This document shows, one piece after another, positions 56,309-64,000 of a stretch of 64,000 bases of DNA. Both the position numbers and the translations under genes were made by a program. Every line of letters starts with the position of its first letter. Position 1 is the stretch's first letter. The notes beneath the pieces are model-generated. The model saw nothing but the letters and a program-made list of their open reading frames with translations. It had not been told where the DNA came from and searched no databases. Origin of the DNA: Kriegella sp963975415 (lineage in GTDB: Bacteria; Bacteroidota; Bacteroidia; Flavobacteriales; Flavobacteriaceae); NCBI RefSeq assembly GCF_963975415.1, contig NZ_CAXBGN010000007.1, forward strand, positions 180,997 through 244,996, read 5' to 3'.

Positions 56309-56798
56309 CTGGTGCAAGCATTTTTGCTAATTCTTCGAAAAGGTCATCGACCTTGCCACCTGTTTTGGCACTGGTCAAATAATCGAATGAGATATTATTG
56401 TTTCCCAAGATTTCTTTCACTTCAGTAGGCGCTACCAGATCCACCTTATTGCCTACAATCTTGGTCGGAATACCGGGTACTTTCTTTTGCAAGACGGCTA
56501 AATCAAGATGAATGTCTTGAAATGTAGTCGGTCTCGAAACATCAAAAACATAGATGATACCGTGCGTACCCAGCAAATATGATTCACGAATATGGTTAAG
56601 ATCGTCGGTTCCTTCCAAATCCCAAAGAATTAACGAAACCGAATTAACGGCAGAGATTTCTACCACTTTTTTGGTAATGTGAACACCAATGGACACCGTA
56701 TAATTATCAGAAAAACTATTCTCGACGAAACGACGGATCAATGAAGTCTTACCGACACCAAAATGCCCTAATACAACAACTTTTTTAGAGACTTGCAT
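56280..56798 (-). CDS. Ras/Rab-like small GTPase
   Basis: This 172-residue protein has the complete small-GTPase G-motif set: G1 GHFGVGKT at 11-18, a Thr in the switch region TVSIGVHITKK, G3 WDLEG (a WDxxG form in place of the eukaryotic DxxGQ), G4 NKVD and G5 TSAK. It is closer to Rab/Arf-type and bacterial Ras-like proteins than to translation GTPases. The start at ATG 56798 places the G1 motif at the usual position and overlaps the preceding gene by 14 nt. There is no lipidation motif. It may switch the downstream histidine kinase. Confidence 0.9.
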   Translation of the reverse strand: MQVSKKVVVLGHFGVGKTSLIRRFVENSFSDNYTVSIGVHITKKVVEISAVNSVSLILWDLEGTDDLNHIRESYLLGTHGIIYVFDVSRPTTFQDIHLDLAVLQKKVPGIPTKIVGNKVDLVAPTEVKEILGNNNISFDYLTSAKTGGKVDDLFEELAKMLAPDAEKIKGTL

Positions 56799-57588
56799 AT
56801 CTGAAGTTTTGTGCCAATGCTTTATTAATACGGTCGGCACTTAACGATTTATACTCATTCTTCTTGGTGAAATCTTCATAGAAATCAAAAATCAAATCTT
56901 GCACCTTGTCTTTTGCTCTTAGGGTGTATGTGCCCGACAAGACTACAGCAACATAATAGCTACTAAAACTTTGTAAATGTATATGATACAGTTCGTAGTC
57001 GATAAGTTCAAGGCTCTGCCCTTTTTGCCCAAAAGCATCTTCCACAAAATTCTTAATGGCCGTCAACATACCTGAAATCATTTCTTCGTCGATGGTCTGT
57101 AGGTTAGAATAACTTGCCCGGAGCAGACCAGTCTCCTTTTCGATCAACAACACTTGTTCGATATGGGTTGCAGCCAATTCTTCAACAATGGCCTGTTTTC
57201 CGTTAGATTTTCCAAACCAAGACTTTATCTTATCCTTAAAACTAAGTTGCCGATTGATTTTTTCAGAAAGTTTGCTGATTTCCTGTGCAATATATTTTTT
57301 GATCATCTTCCCAATAATAGGAAAAAGAGCGTCAACAACTTGATCTTTATTTTTGTTGATTTCCACTTTTAACGCCTCCGTAATTATGGGGCCCAAGGTG
57401 GTTGGAATACTGGTTTTGAACTCATCGAGCTGATGCAGGATAATCGGATCTACCTTCGAGGTAAACTTAGCGTTGTCATTAAAACTATCTTCCAACCGCT
57501 CAAGTCGTTTCGATATCTTTTCAATATAAATCGCATCCTCTTCAAAAAGAAGATCCTTCAAGATTTGCATTTTGTCATTTTCATTCAT
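56785..57588 (-). CDS. Coiled-coil protein with Roadblock/LC7-like C-terminal part
   Basis: This 267-residue protein begins DKMQILKDLLFEED and has predicted amphipathic and coiled-coil helices to about 115, including ALFPIIGKMIKKYIAQEISKLSEKIN. A C-terminal half (about 140-235) follows with IEQVLLIEKETGLLRASYS and a YYVAVVLSGTY strand. This resembles a Roadblock/LC7-like sandwich, the fold of regulators such as MglB. It overlaps the GTPase gene and would be its partner. A GTG start at 57621 is an alternative. The fold assignment is visual only. Confidence 0.7.
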   Translation of the reverse strand: MNENDKMQILKDLLFEEDAIYIEKISKRLERLEDSFNDNAKFTSKVDPIILHQLDEFKTSIPTTLGPIITEALKVEINKNKDQVVDALFPIIGKMIKKYIAQEISKLSEKINRQLSFKDKIKSWFGKSNGKQAIVEELAATHIEQVLLIEKETGLLRASYSNLQTIDEEMISGMLTAIKNFVEDAFGQKGQSLELIDYELYHIHLQSFSSYYVAVVLSGTYTLRAKDKVQDLIFDFYEDFTKKNEYKSLSADRINKALAQNFRYASL

Positions 57589-57610
57589 AACCTGGTAAAT
57601 TTTGACTAGG

Positions 57611-57967
57611 TTATTTCTCACTCACTTTTTCCCCTAAATCAATTAGCAGCTTGCCAAGCATCTTTTTATCTACCTTTTCTGTCTCTAGGTTATCTATTTT
57701 TTCATCAATTTTGTCCTCTAGCTCGGTAATTCTAATGTTTACATCGGTAGCCACATTGTCTATTGCGGTTTTTAGGTCTTGCCGCACCTCTTCAATCAAC
57801 TCCTCCAATACTTTTTTCTTCCGCTCAATGTCTTTTTTCAAAGACTCGAATTCAGAGTCGTATACTTGAATATTCTCGCCAAAAATCAAATTCTTTATGA
57901 TTTCGATTTTTGATGCCGCTTCCTCTTCTTTTTTATCCAATGCTACAACGTTATTGTTTTTGCCCAT
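57611..57967 (-). CDS. Small coiled-coil protein, first gene of the GTPase module
   Basis: This 118-residue protein has a short N-terminal segment, SKIEIIKNLIFGENIQVYD, that resembles the start of the neighbouring protein (DKMQILKDLLFEEDAIYIE), followed by a coiled coil to the end that is highly charged and rich in Lys and Glu. No known domain is recognised. It precedes the Roadblock-like gene by 22 bp, or overlaps it by 11 nt if that gene starts at GTG 57621. A scaffold or partner for the GTPase module is the simplest reading. Confidence 0.7.
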   Translation of the reverse strand: MGKNNNVVALDKKEEEAASKIEIIKNLIFGENIQVYDSEFESLKKDIERKKKVLEELIEEVRQDLKTAIDNVATDVNIRITELEDKIDEKIDNLETEKVDKKMLGKLLIDLGEKVSEK

Positions 57968-58701
57968 GATTTTTTGGTTTTATGATATTGGCCATCTTTT
58001 AAATACTTAGTTAAACGTTTTAGGGGGCTTCTAAAACGGGGGGAATTATAAAACGAAAAGTTGCGAACTATATTCACTTTATAACAAAAACCGAAGATAT
58101 GAAAATATTGGTTCAATTAAGTAAGATTATTCTTTCTTTTTAGCCTGTTTATCAGGCTCAAGTTACATGATATTTTCAAAACTCCGCTGAAGTCATTCCA
58201 AAACCCCCTGTTTTTTTGTTGGTATGTTACTACCCGAAAGGGGTTATAAATTTAATTTTCACGGCTATGTACTTCCGCTATTACATGTCAGTCTTCACAG
58301 CACAGCCAGCGGTTGCTAAACAGCAAAAATTACAAACCTTACAAATTACAAAACTTGATACTGTGACACATAAAAGGTTCGAAACGATTATTGCAAAAAT
58401 AACCTTGTACAACCCATTCTTCGCAAAGAAATTCAGCATAATTGTTTGGAAAATACAATTGACTATTCAAATTCAAACCATCTGACCGGTTCAATTGATG
58501 GGTCAAAATAGGCTCCATATTTAAAATCAAGCGATTCTGTGAACAGCAACATATATTTTTTAATTTTTTGCAATCGTTAAATTTCGACCCTTCATTTGGC
58601 AAACCGATTGTTTAAAACCGGATTGTTATTTAACTTATCCCACTAAAATTGATGGGGCGTTACCCGACCCCAGAACATACAAATACAGTTTATAATTTTC
58701 A
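57968..58701. other. 734-bp intergenic region, nothing firm
   Basis: The divergent gap between the GTPase module and the fusion hydrolase. Small open frames at 58216-58485 (plus) and 58339-58602 (minus) overlap each other and lack protein character. A hairpin AGCCTG/CAGGCT lies at 58142-58158 without a T run. The region should hold the promoters of both flanking genes. I could not place them with confidence. Confidence 0.35.
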
Positions 58702-60354
58702 ATGAATATGATTTTGCGAACCGCTCCCTGTTACCTGTTTATCTTATTTTTTGGAATTTTGACATCATTTTCCCAAAGTAACCCAAAATGGGACAATACC
58801 GCAAAAAGCAATTGGTCCGCCCCCTTTGAACATGTTGGTATCCCATCGACCAAAGACGGTGCGATTCAAAACGCAATTTTCTATAAATCAAAAAGTCTCG
58901 AACGCAAACCGCTTATTGTCAGTCTTCACACTTGGAGTGGCGATTATACCCAAAAAGACCCTTTGGCCAAGGAAATATTGGCTAGGGATTGGAATTACAT
59001 CCATCCCGACTTTAGAGGCACCAACAACCAACCTGAGGCCATGGGTAGCGGGTTAGTCATTTCAGATATCGCTGATGCCGTTCAATACGCATTGCGACAT
59101 ACCGACAGCGACCCTGAAGAAGTTCATATTATTGGAGTTTCGGGTGGAGGTTATGCCACCCTATTGGCCTACATGACACTAGACTACCCAGTAAAATCTT
59201 TTTCGGCATGGGCGCCTATTTCCGATATTGAAGCATGGTATTGGGAATCGCTGGGGCGTAAACAGAAATACGCCCAAGACATTTTACAAGCTGTTTCGAA
59301 AGAAAGTAGTTTTGACCAGGCGGAGGCCTTGAGACGCTCACCCATATCGCTTGACTATCCTATTGAAAAAAGAAAAAACTCCAAACTATACCTGTATGAA
59401 GGGGTTCACGACGGTTATGAAGGGTCGGTTCCTATTACACACGCGATAAACATGTACAATCGACTGGTCGGCGAGCTTAAGTACGGATTCTCCGATGCCA
59501 ATAAGATACTATCAAAAGCAGTATCTGACCCAGATTTGGTCGCTGAAAGTAAAATCATAAGTCTGATTACCAAAAGATTGAACCCAAAACGTACGAAAAA
59601 ACAATCGCTTTATGGTCGCGACATTCACCTGTTCCGTGAATTTCAAAATATTCAACTGACCCTTTTCGAAGGGGGCCATGAACAACTTCCCCAAGCCTTG
59701 TCGCTAATCCCTAATGAAAGAACTTCCACTTTAAAGCCTACGATCCTAACTATCGGCGATTCCAATGGTGCCCATGAAGAGGGGTGGGTCAATCAATTAA
59801 AAACAATACTTCCCAACTCAAAAATCGTCAATAACTCCCAATCGGGGCGTACCATAGGATTTGATAATAATAGTGCGAAAGATTTAAATGCGCTTCGGAA
59901 TATTAAAAAGTACCTACAGGAAGCCAAAAAAGAAACTGGTGGTGGGGATTTCGATTATATCATTCTCTGTTTGGGTACGAACGATACAAAAAAGGTATTT
60001 GCAAACCGTCAGGATGAAGTTGTATCGAACTTTGCAAAATTATTAGAGCACATTACAAAGTTCATCTCGACAGGCAGCGGCAAAACCCAGCTGATCTGTG
60101 TTACCCCTCCTCCTATGAAAACAGAAGGCATATTGGAAAAATATGAAGGCGGAAACGAACGGTTGGGCAATCTGATACCCCAATTCCAAAGTATAGCGAA
60201 AACTAAAAGAATTAGAATATTAGACATATACCACCCGCTACTGGGCGTACTTGACTATTATGCCCCAGATGGCATACATATGGAAGCAGCAGGACAAAAA
60301 ATCATAGCGACTAACATTGCAGATCTTCTTTACGAAGATACAGCCAAACAGTGA
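58702..60354 (+). CDS. Fusion of alpha/beta-hydrolase and SGNH/GDSL esterase domains
   Basis: This 550-residue secreted protein has a signal peptide ending TSFSQ (25). Residues 45-330 form a prolyl-oligopeptidase-like alpha/beta hydrolase with nucleophile Ser147 in GVSGGGY. From about 345 to 550 there is an SGNH hydrolase with GDSN near 353-356, the GTND block, and the catalytic DGIH near the end. Two esterase folds in one polypeptide suggest removal of two ester decorations, such as acetyl or feruloyl groups, from a glycan. It lies in the uronate-gene region, 140 bp before another fusion enzyme. Confidence 0.82.
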   Translation: MNMILRTAPCYLFILFFGILTSFSQSNPKWDNTAKSNWSAPFEHVGIPSTKDGAIQNAIFYKSKSLERKPLIVSLHTWSGDYTQKDPLAKEILARDWNYIHPDFRGTNNQPEAMGSGLVISDIADAVQYALRHTDSDPEEVHIIGVSGGGYATLLAYMTLDYPVKSFSAWAPISDIEAWYWESLGRKQKYAQDILQAVSKESSFDQAEALRRSPISLDYPIEKRKNSKLYLYEGVHDGYEGSVPITHAINMYNRLVGELKYGFSDANKILSKAVSDPDLVAESKIISLITKRLNPKRTKKQSLYGRDIHLFREFQNIQLTLFEGGHEQLPQALSLIPNERTSTLKPTILTIGDSNGAHEEGWVNQLKTILPNSKIVNNSQSGRTIGFDNNSAKDLNALRNIKKYLQEAKKETGGGDFDYIILCLGTNDTKKVFANRQDEVVSNFAKLLEHITKFISTGSGKTQLICVTPPPMKTEGILEKYEGGNERLGNLIPQFQSIAKTKRIRILDIYHPLLGVLDYYAPDGIHMEAAGQKIIATNIADLLYEDTAKQ

Positions 60355-60494
60355 TATTTCATTAGGCCAATATCGACCTTTCAAGTTCTTGAGGCTGAAT
60401 TTACTATCTTGTCCATCGATGTTTAAAAAAACAGAAAATTATATTCAAAGCACGATACCTGTTCCCATTAAAACATAGCTATTTAGAAGAAATT

Positions 60495-62303
60495 ATGTAC
60501 AAAAACCTATTTTTAAAACCGATTATCCTTTGCCTTTTTCTAAGCTGTCTTCACCAGGCCGTACGTGCCCAATACGAAGTTGTTCCCCTATGGCCCAACG
60601 GTGCACCGGGAGCTCTATCCGATGCCTCGTATATTCAAGAACCACAATGGGATGCTTTGGGCAATATCCGCGGATACAGCAAGGTTTCTCAACCCGATAT
60701 CGCCGTATTTCTTGCTGAAAAAGAAATTTCTAATGGTACGGCCGTCGTTATCTGTCCTGGGGGCGGCTATTCTCATTTGGCAATTTTAAAAGAGGGGTAT
60801 AAAGTGGCAAAATGGTTCAATACCCTGGGAATTTCAGCCTTTGTCTTAAAATACAGGATGCCGAGCGACCAAACGATGAAAGACAAATCTGTTGGGCCGT
60901 TGCAAGATGCCCAAGAAGCGGTGCGCATGGTGCGCCGGAACGCGGATAAATGGCGAATCGACCCTTCAAAGGTCGGGATTATGGGCTTCTCCGCCGGAGG
61001 TCATTTGGCAGCGAGTTTATCTACCCTTTACAAAGAAAATACCTATCCCGCATCGAACAATATGAGCGCCCGTCCTGATTTTTCGATATTGATCTATCCA
61101 GTCATATCCATGGAAGATCAGATCACCCACAAAGGCTCTCGAAAAAACCTATTGGGCAATTCCCCGTCTCCTGAACAGCTCGAAAAATTTTCCAGTGAAA
61201 AACAGATAAACAATCAAACACCACCCGCATTTCTAGTGCATGCCACTGATGATTCAGGCGTTCCTGTTGAAAACAGCGTCGCCTATTACCTCGCATTAAA
61301 AGAACATAAAATCGCTTCCGAAATTCATATCTATGAAAAAGGCGGCCATGGTTTTGGTCTGGGTGTAGGAGCTACGAACCAATATTGGCCGACCGCTTGC
61401 GAGAACTGGCTTCGCTCGCACAACTGGATACCTGACGAAGAAGTATTGCTGTTCTCCTATTTTAAGGGCAACGGGGAAGACGGGTTGCATTTGGCATATA
61501 GTGAAGATGGTTATGCCTGGGAAAGTTTAAAAAACGATGCTTCCTTTCTTACCCCCGAAGTGGGCAAGGATAAATTAATGCGCGACCCCTGCATCATTAA
61601 AGGGGGCGACGGTAAGTATCATATGGTATGGACGGTCAGTTGGACGGACCAAGGCATAGGTTACGCATATTCCGAAGATCTGATTCATTGGTCAGAACAA
61701 CAATTCATTCCCGTTATGGCCTATGAAAAAAGTGCTCGAAATACCTGGGCACCCGAACTCACCTATGACCCAGAAAGTGACACGTACCTTATTTATTGGG
61801 CGAGTACGATTCCCGGTAAATTCCCGGAAACCCAGTCGGACAAAGACGACGGATACAATCATCGCATGTACTACACAACAACTACCGATTTTAAGAACTT
61901 CTCCCCAACGGCACTCCTTTACGAACCCGGTTTTAATGTCATTGACGCCACGATACAAAAACATGAGGATAAGTTCGTTATGTTTCTGAAAGACGAAACC
62001 CGCGAGCCTGCAGAAAAAAATATCAAGATTGCCCATAGCGACAAGCTTACCGGCCCTTACTCAGAGGCAAGCGGTCCAATAACTGGTGATTATTGGGCAG
62101 AAGGACCAACGGCTCAAAAAATTGATGGCAAATGGACCGTTTATTTTGACAAATATAGAGATCACGCTTATGGGGCCGTACAGTCTTCCGACCTAAAAAA
62201 TTGGAAAGACATTTCGAGCCAAATCCATTTTCCGGAAGGCACACGACACGGAACCATATTCAAGGTACCAAGAGCATTATACGAAAACCTAAAAAAACAA
62301 TAG
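60495..62303 (+). CDS. Fusion of carbohydrate esterase (BD-FAE-like) and GH43 domains
   Basis: This 602-residue secreted protein has a signal peptide ending VRAQ (26). An alpha/beta-hydrolase domain (about 28-312) has nucleophile Ser166 in GFSAGGH, Asp252 and His285 (GGHGFG), as in acetyl-xylan-esterase-like enzymes. A GH43-type five-bladed propeller (about 315-602) follows, with Asp364 in MRDPCII, a WAPEL motif and an EGP motif with the likely catalytic Glu. The pair would remove an acyl group and then an arabinose, xylose or similar residue. A substrate in the uronic/rhamnose glycan is inferred from the locus. Confidence 0.84.
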   Translation: MYKNLFLKPIILCLFLSCLHQAVRAQYEVVPLWPNGAPGALSDASYIQEPQWDALGNIRGYSKVSQPDIAVFLAEKEISNGTAVVICPGGGYSHLAILKEGYKVAKWFNTLGISAFVLKYRMPSDQTMKDKSVGPLQDAQEAVRMVRRNADKWRIDPSKVGIMGFSAGGHLAASLSTLYKENTYPASNNMSARPDFSILIYPVISMEDQITHKGSRKNLLGNSPSPEQLEKFSSEKQINNQTPPAFLVHATDDSGVPVENSVAYYLALKEHKIASEIHIYEKGGHGFGLGVGATNQYWPTACENWLRSHNWIPDEEVLLFSYFKGNGEDGLHLAYSEDGYAWESLKNDASFLTPEVGKDKLMRDPCIIKGGDGKYHMVWTVSWTDQGIGYAYSEDLIHWSEQQFIPVMAYEKSARNTWAPELTYDPESDTYLIYWASTIPGKFPETQSDKDDGYNHRMYYTTTTDFKNFSPTALLYEPGFNVIDATIQKHEDKFVMFLKDETREPAEKNIKIAHSDKLTGPYSEASGPITGDYWAEGPTAQKIDGKWTVYFDKYRDHAYGAVQSSDLKNWKDISSQIHFPEGTRHGTIFKVPRALYENLKKQ

Positions 62304-62362
62304 TCCCATTGGCAGGACAAAATTAGACTTTTCTTTGTCGAATTATTTTTAGAACTTCAGTT

Positions 62363-62406
62363 TTGAATTTTACAAGAATTAACCCATACTTTTGCAATCG
62401 ATTACA
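62363..62406 (+). promoter_or_regulatory. uxaC promoter with an overlapping LacI-like operator
   Basis: TTG (62363-62365), 21 bp and the perfect -7 box TACTTTTG (62387-62394) fit the flavobacterial TTG-N17-23-TAnnTTTG promoter. The near-palindrome TGCAATCGATTACA (62393-62406) with an AATCGATT core overlaps the last bases of the -7 box and the start point. That is the usual shape and place of a LacI-family repressor site. Confidence 0.62.
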
Positions 62407-62510
62407 TTTTTATAAAATTCTAGGTTTAAAATGTGATATTGACAGATTTCCACCTTGTGTAAGATCAAAAAATACGTAAGTTAGCAAGCTAAAATAAATC
62501 ACCCTACATA

Positions 62511-63917
62511 ATGAGTAAGCCCGCTTCTTTTATACACGATCAATTTTTGTTAGAGAACAAATACGCCGAAGAGCTATACCATACATATGCGAGCAATATG
62601 CCCATAATCGACTATCATTGTCATTTGACACCGAACGACATTGTCAACGACACTATTTTCGAAAATATTTCACAGGCATGGATTTATGGCGACCATTACA
62701 AATGGCGCGCCATGCGTACCGTCGGGGTCAACGAAAAATATATTACAGGTGCTGCTGCCGATAAGGATAAATTTACCCAATGGGCTAAAACGGTCCCCTA
62801 TGCCATGCGCAATCCGCTGTATCATTGGACACATTTAGAATTGGCGCGGTATTTCGATATTCATGAGCTGTTAAACGAAAAAACGGCAAGCGGTATTTAT
62901 GAAGCGTCGAGTGCAAAGCTCAACACCAAAGATTTCAGCTGTCAAAGCCTACTTTCTAAAATGAAGGTTGAGGTCGTTTGTACCACCGAAGACCCCACCG
63001 ATCCCCTCATCCACCATCAAAAATATGCAAAAGGTGATCATGCGACCAAGATGAGTACCTCTTTTAGGCCTGATAAGGCCATTCTTATTGACAGCCCCAC
63101 TTTCAATACATATATTGACTCATTAGGGCAAGCAGCCGATATAGAAATTGCGACCTACGAAGATTTATGTGCCGCGCTGGCCAACCGTATCTCCTTTTTT
63201 AATGATAATGGATGTAAGGTTTCCGATCACGGGCTAAGTTTCGTTCCTTTTGACACTTATACGCAATCCGAAGTTTTTACTATCTTCACAAAAAGAAGAA
63301 ATAACCAAGCCATTACCGAAAGTGAGTCTTTGAAATTTCAAAGTGCCCTAGTACAGTTCTTGGGAGAAAAATATCACGAATTCGGATGGGTGCAGCAATT
63401 TCATTTGGGTGCCCTGCGCAATAACAATAGCAGAATGTTGGCAAAATTAGGGCCTGATACGGGCTGGGACTCTATCGGCGATTACCCTCAAGCGGAAAGC
63501 TTGTCTAAATTTCTAAATACGTTAGATAGTAAAGATAAATTGACCAAGACCATTTTATACAACCTCAATCCTGGTGACAACGAAGTTTTGGCTTCGATGA
63601 TCGGCAACTTTAATGATGGTAGTGTCAAGGGTAAAGTTCAATTTGGATCGGGCTGGTGGTTTTTAGACCAAAAAGACGGTATGACCAAACAGATGAACGC
63701 ACTTTCGAACATCGGCCTTATCAGCTGTTTTGTGGGGATGTTGACAGACTCCAGAAGTTTTCTTTCTTTTCCGCGTCACGAATATTTTCGGCGCATTCTC
63801 TGTAACCTTTTTGGGAGCGAGATACAACGTGGGGAATTGCCCAACGATATGGAATGGATCGGGAAACTCATCCAAGACATCAGCTATAATAATGCAAATG
63901 AATATTTTGATTTTTAA
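62511..63917 (+). CDS. uxaC: Uronate isomerase (glucuronate isomerase)
   Basis: This 468-residue cytosolic amidohydrolase-superfamily enzyme converts D-glucuronate to fructuronate and D-galacturonate to tagaturonate. The metal-binding DYHCHLTP is at 34-41 with His36 and His38. The late HLGALRNNNSRM segment and QFGSGWWFLDQKDGM match UxaC closely. The likely KDG-kinase gene starts 31 bp downstream, so uronates enter the KDG pathway. A strong promoter with a LacI-like operator precedes the gene. Confidence 0.94.
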   Translation: MSKPASFIHDQFLLENKYAEELYHTYASNMPIIDYHCHLTPNDIVNDTIFENISQAWIYGDHYKWRAMRTVGVNEKYITGAAADKDKFTQWAKTVPYAMRNPLYHWTHLELARYFDIHELLNEKTASGIYEASSAKLNTKDFSCQSLLSKMKVEVVCTTEDPTDPLIHHQKYAKGDHATKMSTSFRPDKAILIDSPTFNTYIDSLGQAADIEIATYEDLCAALANRISFFNDNGCKVSDHGLSFVPFDTYTQSEVFTIFTKRRNNQAITESESLKFQSALVQFLGEKYHEFGWVQQFHLGALRNNNSRMLAKLGPDTGWDSIGDYPQAESLSKFLNTLDSKDKLTKTILYNLNPGDNEVLASMIGNFNDGSVKGKVQFGSGWWFLDQKDGMTKQMNALSNIGLISCFVGMLTDSRSFLSFPRHEYFRRILCNLFGSEIQRGELPNDMEWIGKLIQDISYNNANEYFDF

Positions 63918-63947
63918 TAAAGAACCTATTTAAACTTTACATAGAAA

Positions 63948-64000
63948 ATGAAAAAAGTAGTCACCTTCGGAGAGATCATGCTCCGTTTGTCCCCTCCGGG
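63948..64000 (+). CDS. kdgK: PfkB-family 2-keto-3-deoxygluconate kinase (5' part only)
   Basis: The last 53 bases encode MKKVVTFGEIMLRLSPPG, the standard start of flavobacterial PfkB-type KDG kinases, before the window ends. It follows uxaC by 30 bp in the same direction and would phosphorylate 2-keto-3-deoxygluconate, the product of the uronate branch. Only 17 codons and the beginning of the next are visible, so the family call rests on this short match and on context. Confidence 0.75.
   Translation, partial: MKKVVTFGEIMLRLSPP

Noticed and set aside
58142..58158. Hairpin AGCCTG/CAGGCT in the 734-bp gap
   Set aside because: No T run follows on either strand and it lies between divergent genes, so a terminator role is unlikely.
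58216..58602. Two small overlapping open frames on opposite strands
   Set aside because: They overlap each other, lack recognisable motifs or ribosome-binding sites and look like chance frames.
60455..60485. ACCTGTTCCC near the esterase-GH43 gene as a reverse-strand activator repeat
   Set aside because: Only one partial half-site, wrong orientation for the gene and no -7 box at the required distance.

Overview
The window reads as chromosomal DNA of a marine member of the Flavobacteriaceae (Bacteroidota). Evidence: two SusC/SusD outer-membrane uptake pairs, an STN-domain SusC next to a FecR anti-sigma factor, many Bacteroidota lipoproteins, two S1 sulfatase modules, alpha-L-rhamnosidases, and promoters whose -7 element is TAnnTTTG instead of an E. 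coli -10. No rRNA, tRNA, CRISPR array, transposase or prophage gene was seen.

Layout. (1) 461-6164: an aldaric/uronic acid operon with an HpaI-type aldolase, a GntP permease, a tartronate-semialdehyde reductase, a glucarate-dehydratase-like enolase-superfamily enzyme and a lipoprotein related to mannonate dehydratase. (2) 6505-12849: FecR, STN-SusC and SusD, with no sigma factor gene beside them. (3) 13125-18343: assorted genes (TIM-barrel lipoprotein, NTF2-like, MDR oxidoreductase, MFS with an AraC regulator, GNAT). (4) 18383-21458: a TPP-riboswitch-controlled thiamine salvage operon, thiM-thiE-thiD-tenA. (5) 21671-24574: a polysaccharide deacetylase and a heparinase II/III-type lyase. (6) 24652-32134, minus strand: a complete L-rhamnose operon (isomerase, kinase, aldolase-dehydrogenase fusion, lactate dehydrogenase, NCS1-like permease). 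(7) 32472-54236: a polysaccharide utilization locus with SusC/SusD, a c-type-haem sugar-dehydrogenase-like protein, an FG-GAP protein, a DUF1080 protein, an alginate-lyase-fold enzyme, a sulfatase-GH78 fusion, a GntR regulator, rhamnose mutarotase, a second sulfatase, a DUF4861 protein and a GH106 rhamnosidase. (8) 54788-57967, minus strand: four tightly coupled genes encoding two coiled-coil proteins with a shared N-terminal motif, a Ras-like small GTPase and a cytosolic hybrid histidine kinase. (9) 58702-64000: two fusion hydrolases (alpha/beta hydrolase + SGNH; esterase + GH43), then uxaC and the start of a KDG kinase gene.

How it fits together. The gene content points to a sulfated polysaccharide rich in rhamnose and uronic acid, such as green-algal ulvan. 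Sulfatases, rhamnosidases and lyases release L-rhamnose and uronates. Rhamnose would pass through RhaM, RhaI, RhaB and the RhaEW fusion to DHAP and L-lactate, which LldD oxidises to pyruvate. Uronates would pass through UxaC and KDG kinase, and aldarates through the first operon.

The most notable observation is a previously unremarked promoter architecture. Four promoters (rhaEW operon, SusC, sulfatase-GH78, GH106) each carry two tandem 10-bp repeats around ACAGGA. In all four the first repeat starts exactly 38 bp upstream of a TAnnTTTG-like -7 box, and none has a -33 box. This looks like an activator site defining a rhamnose regulon that spans the whole locus. The second candidate system is the GTPase/coiled-coil/histidine-kinase operon.
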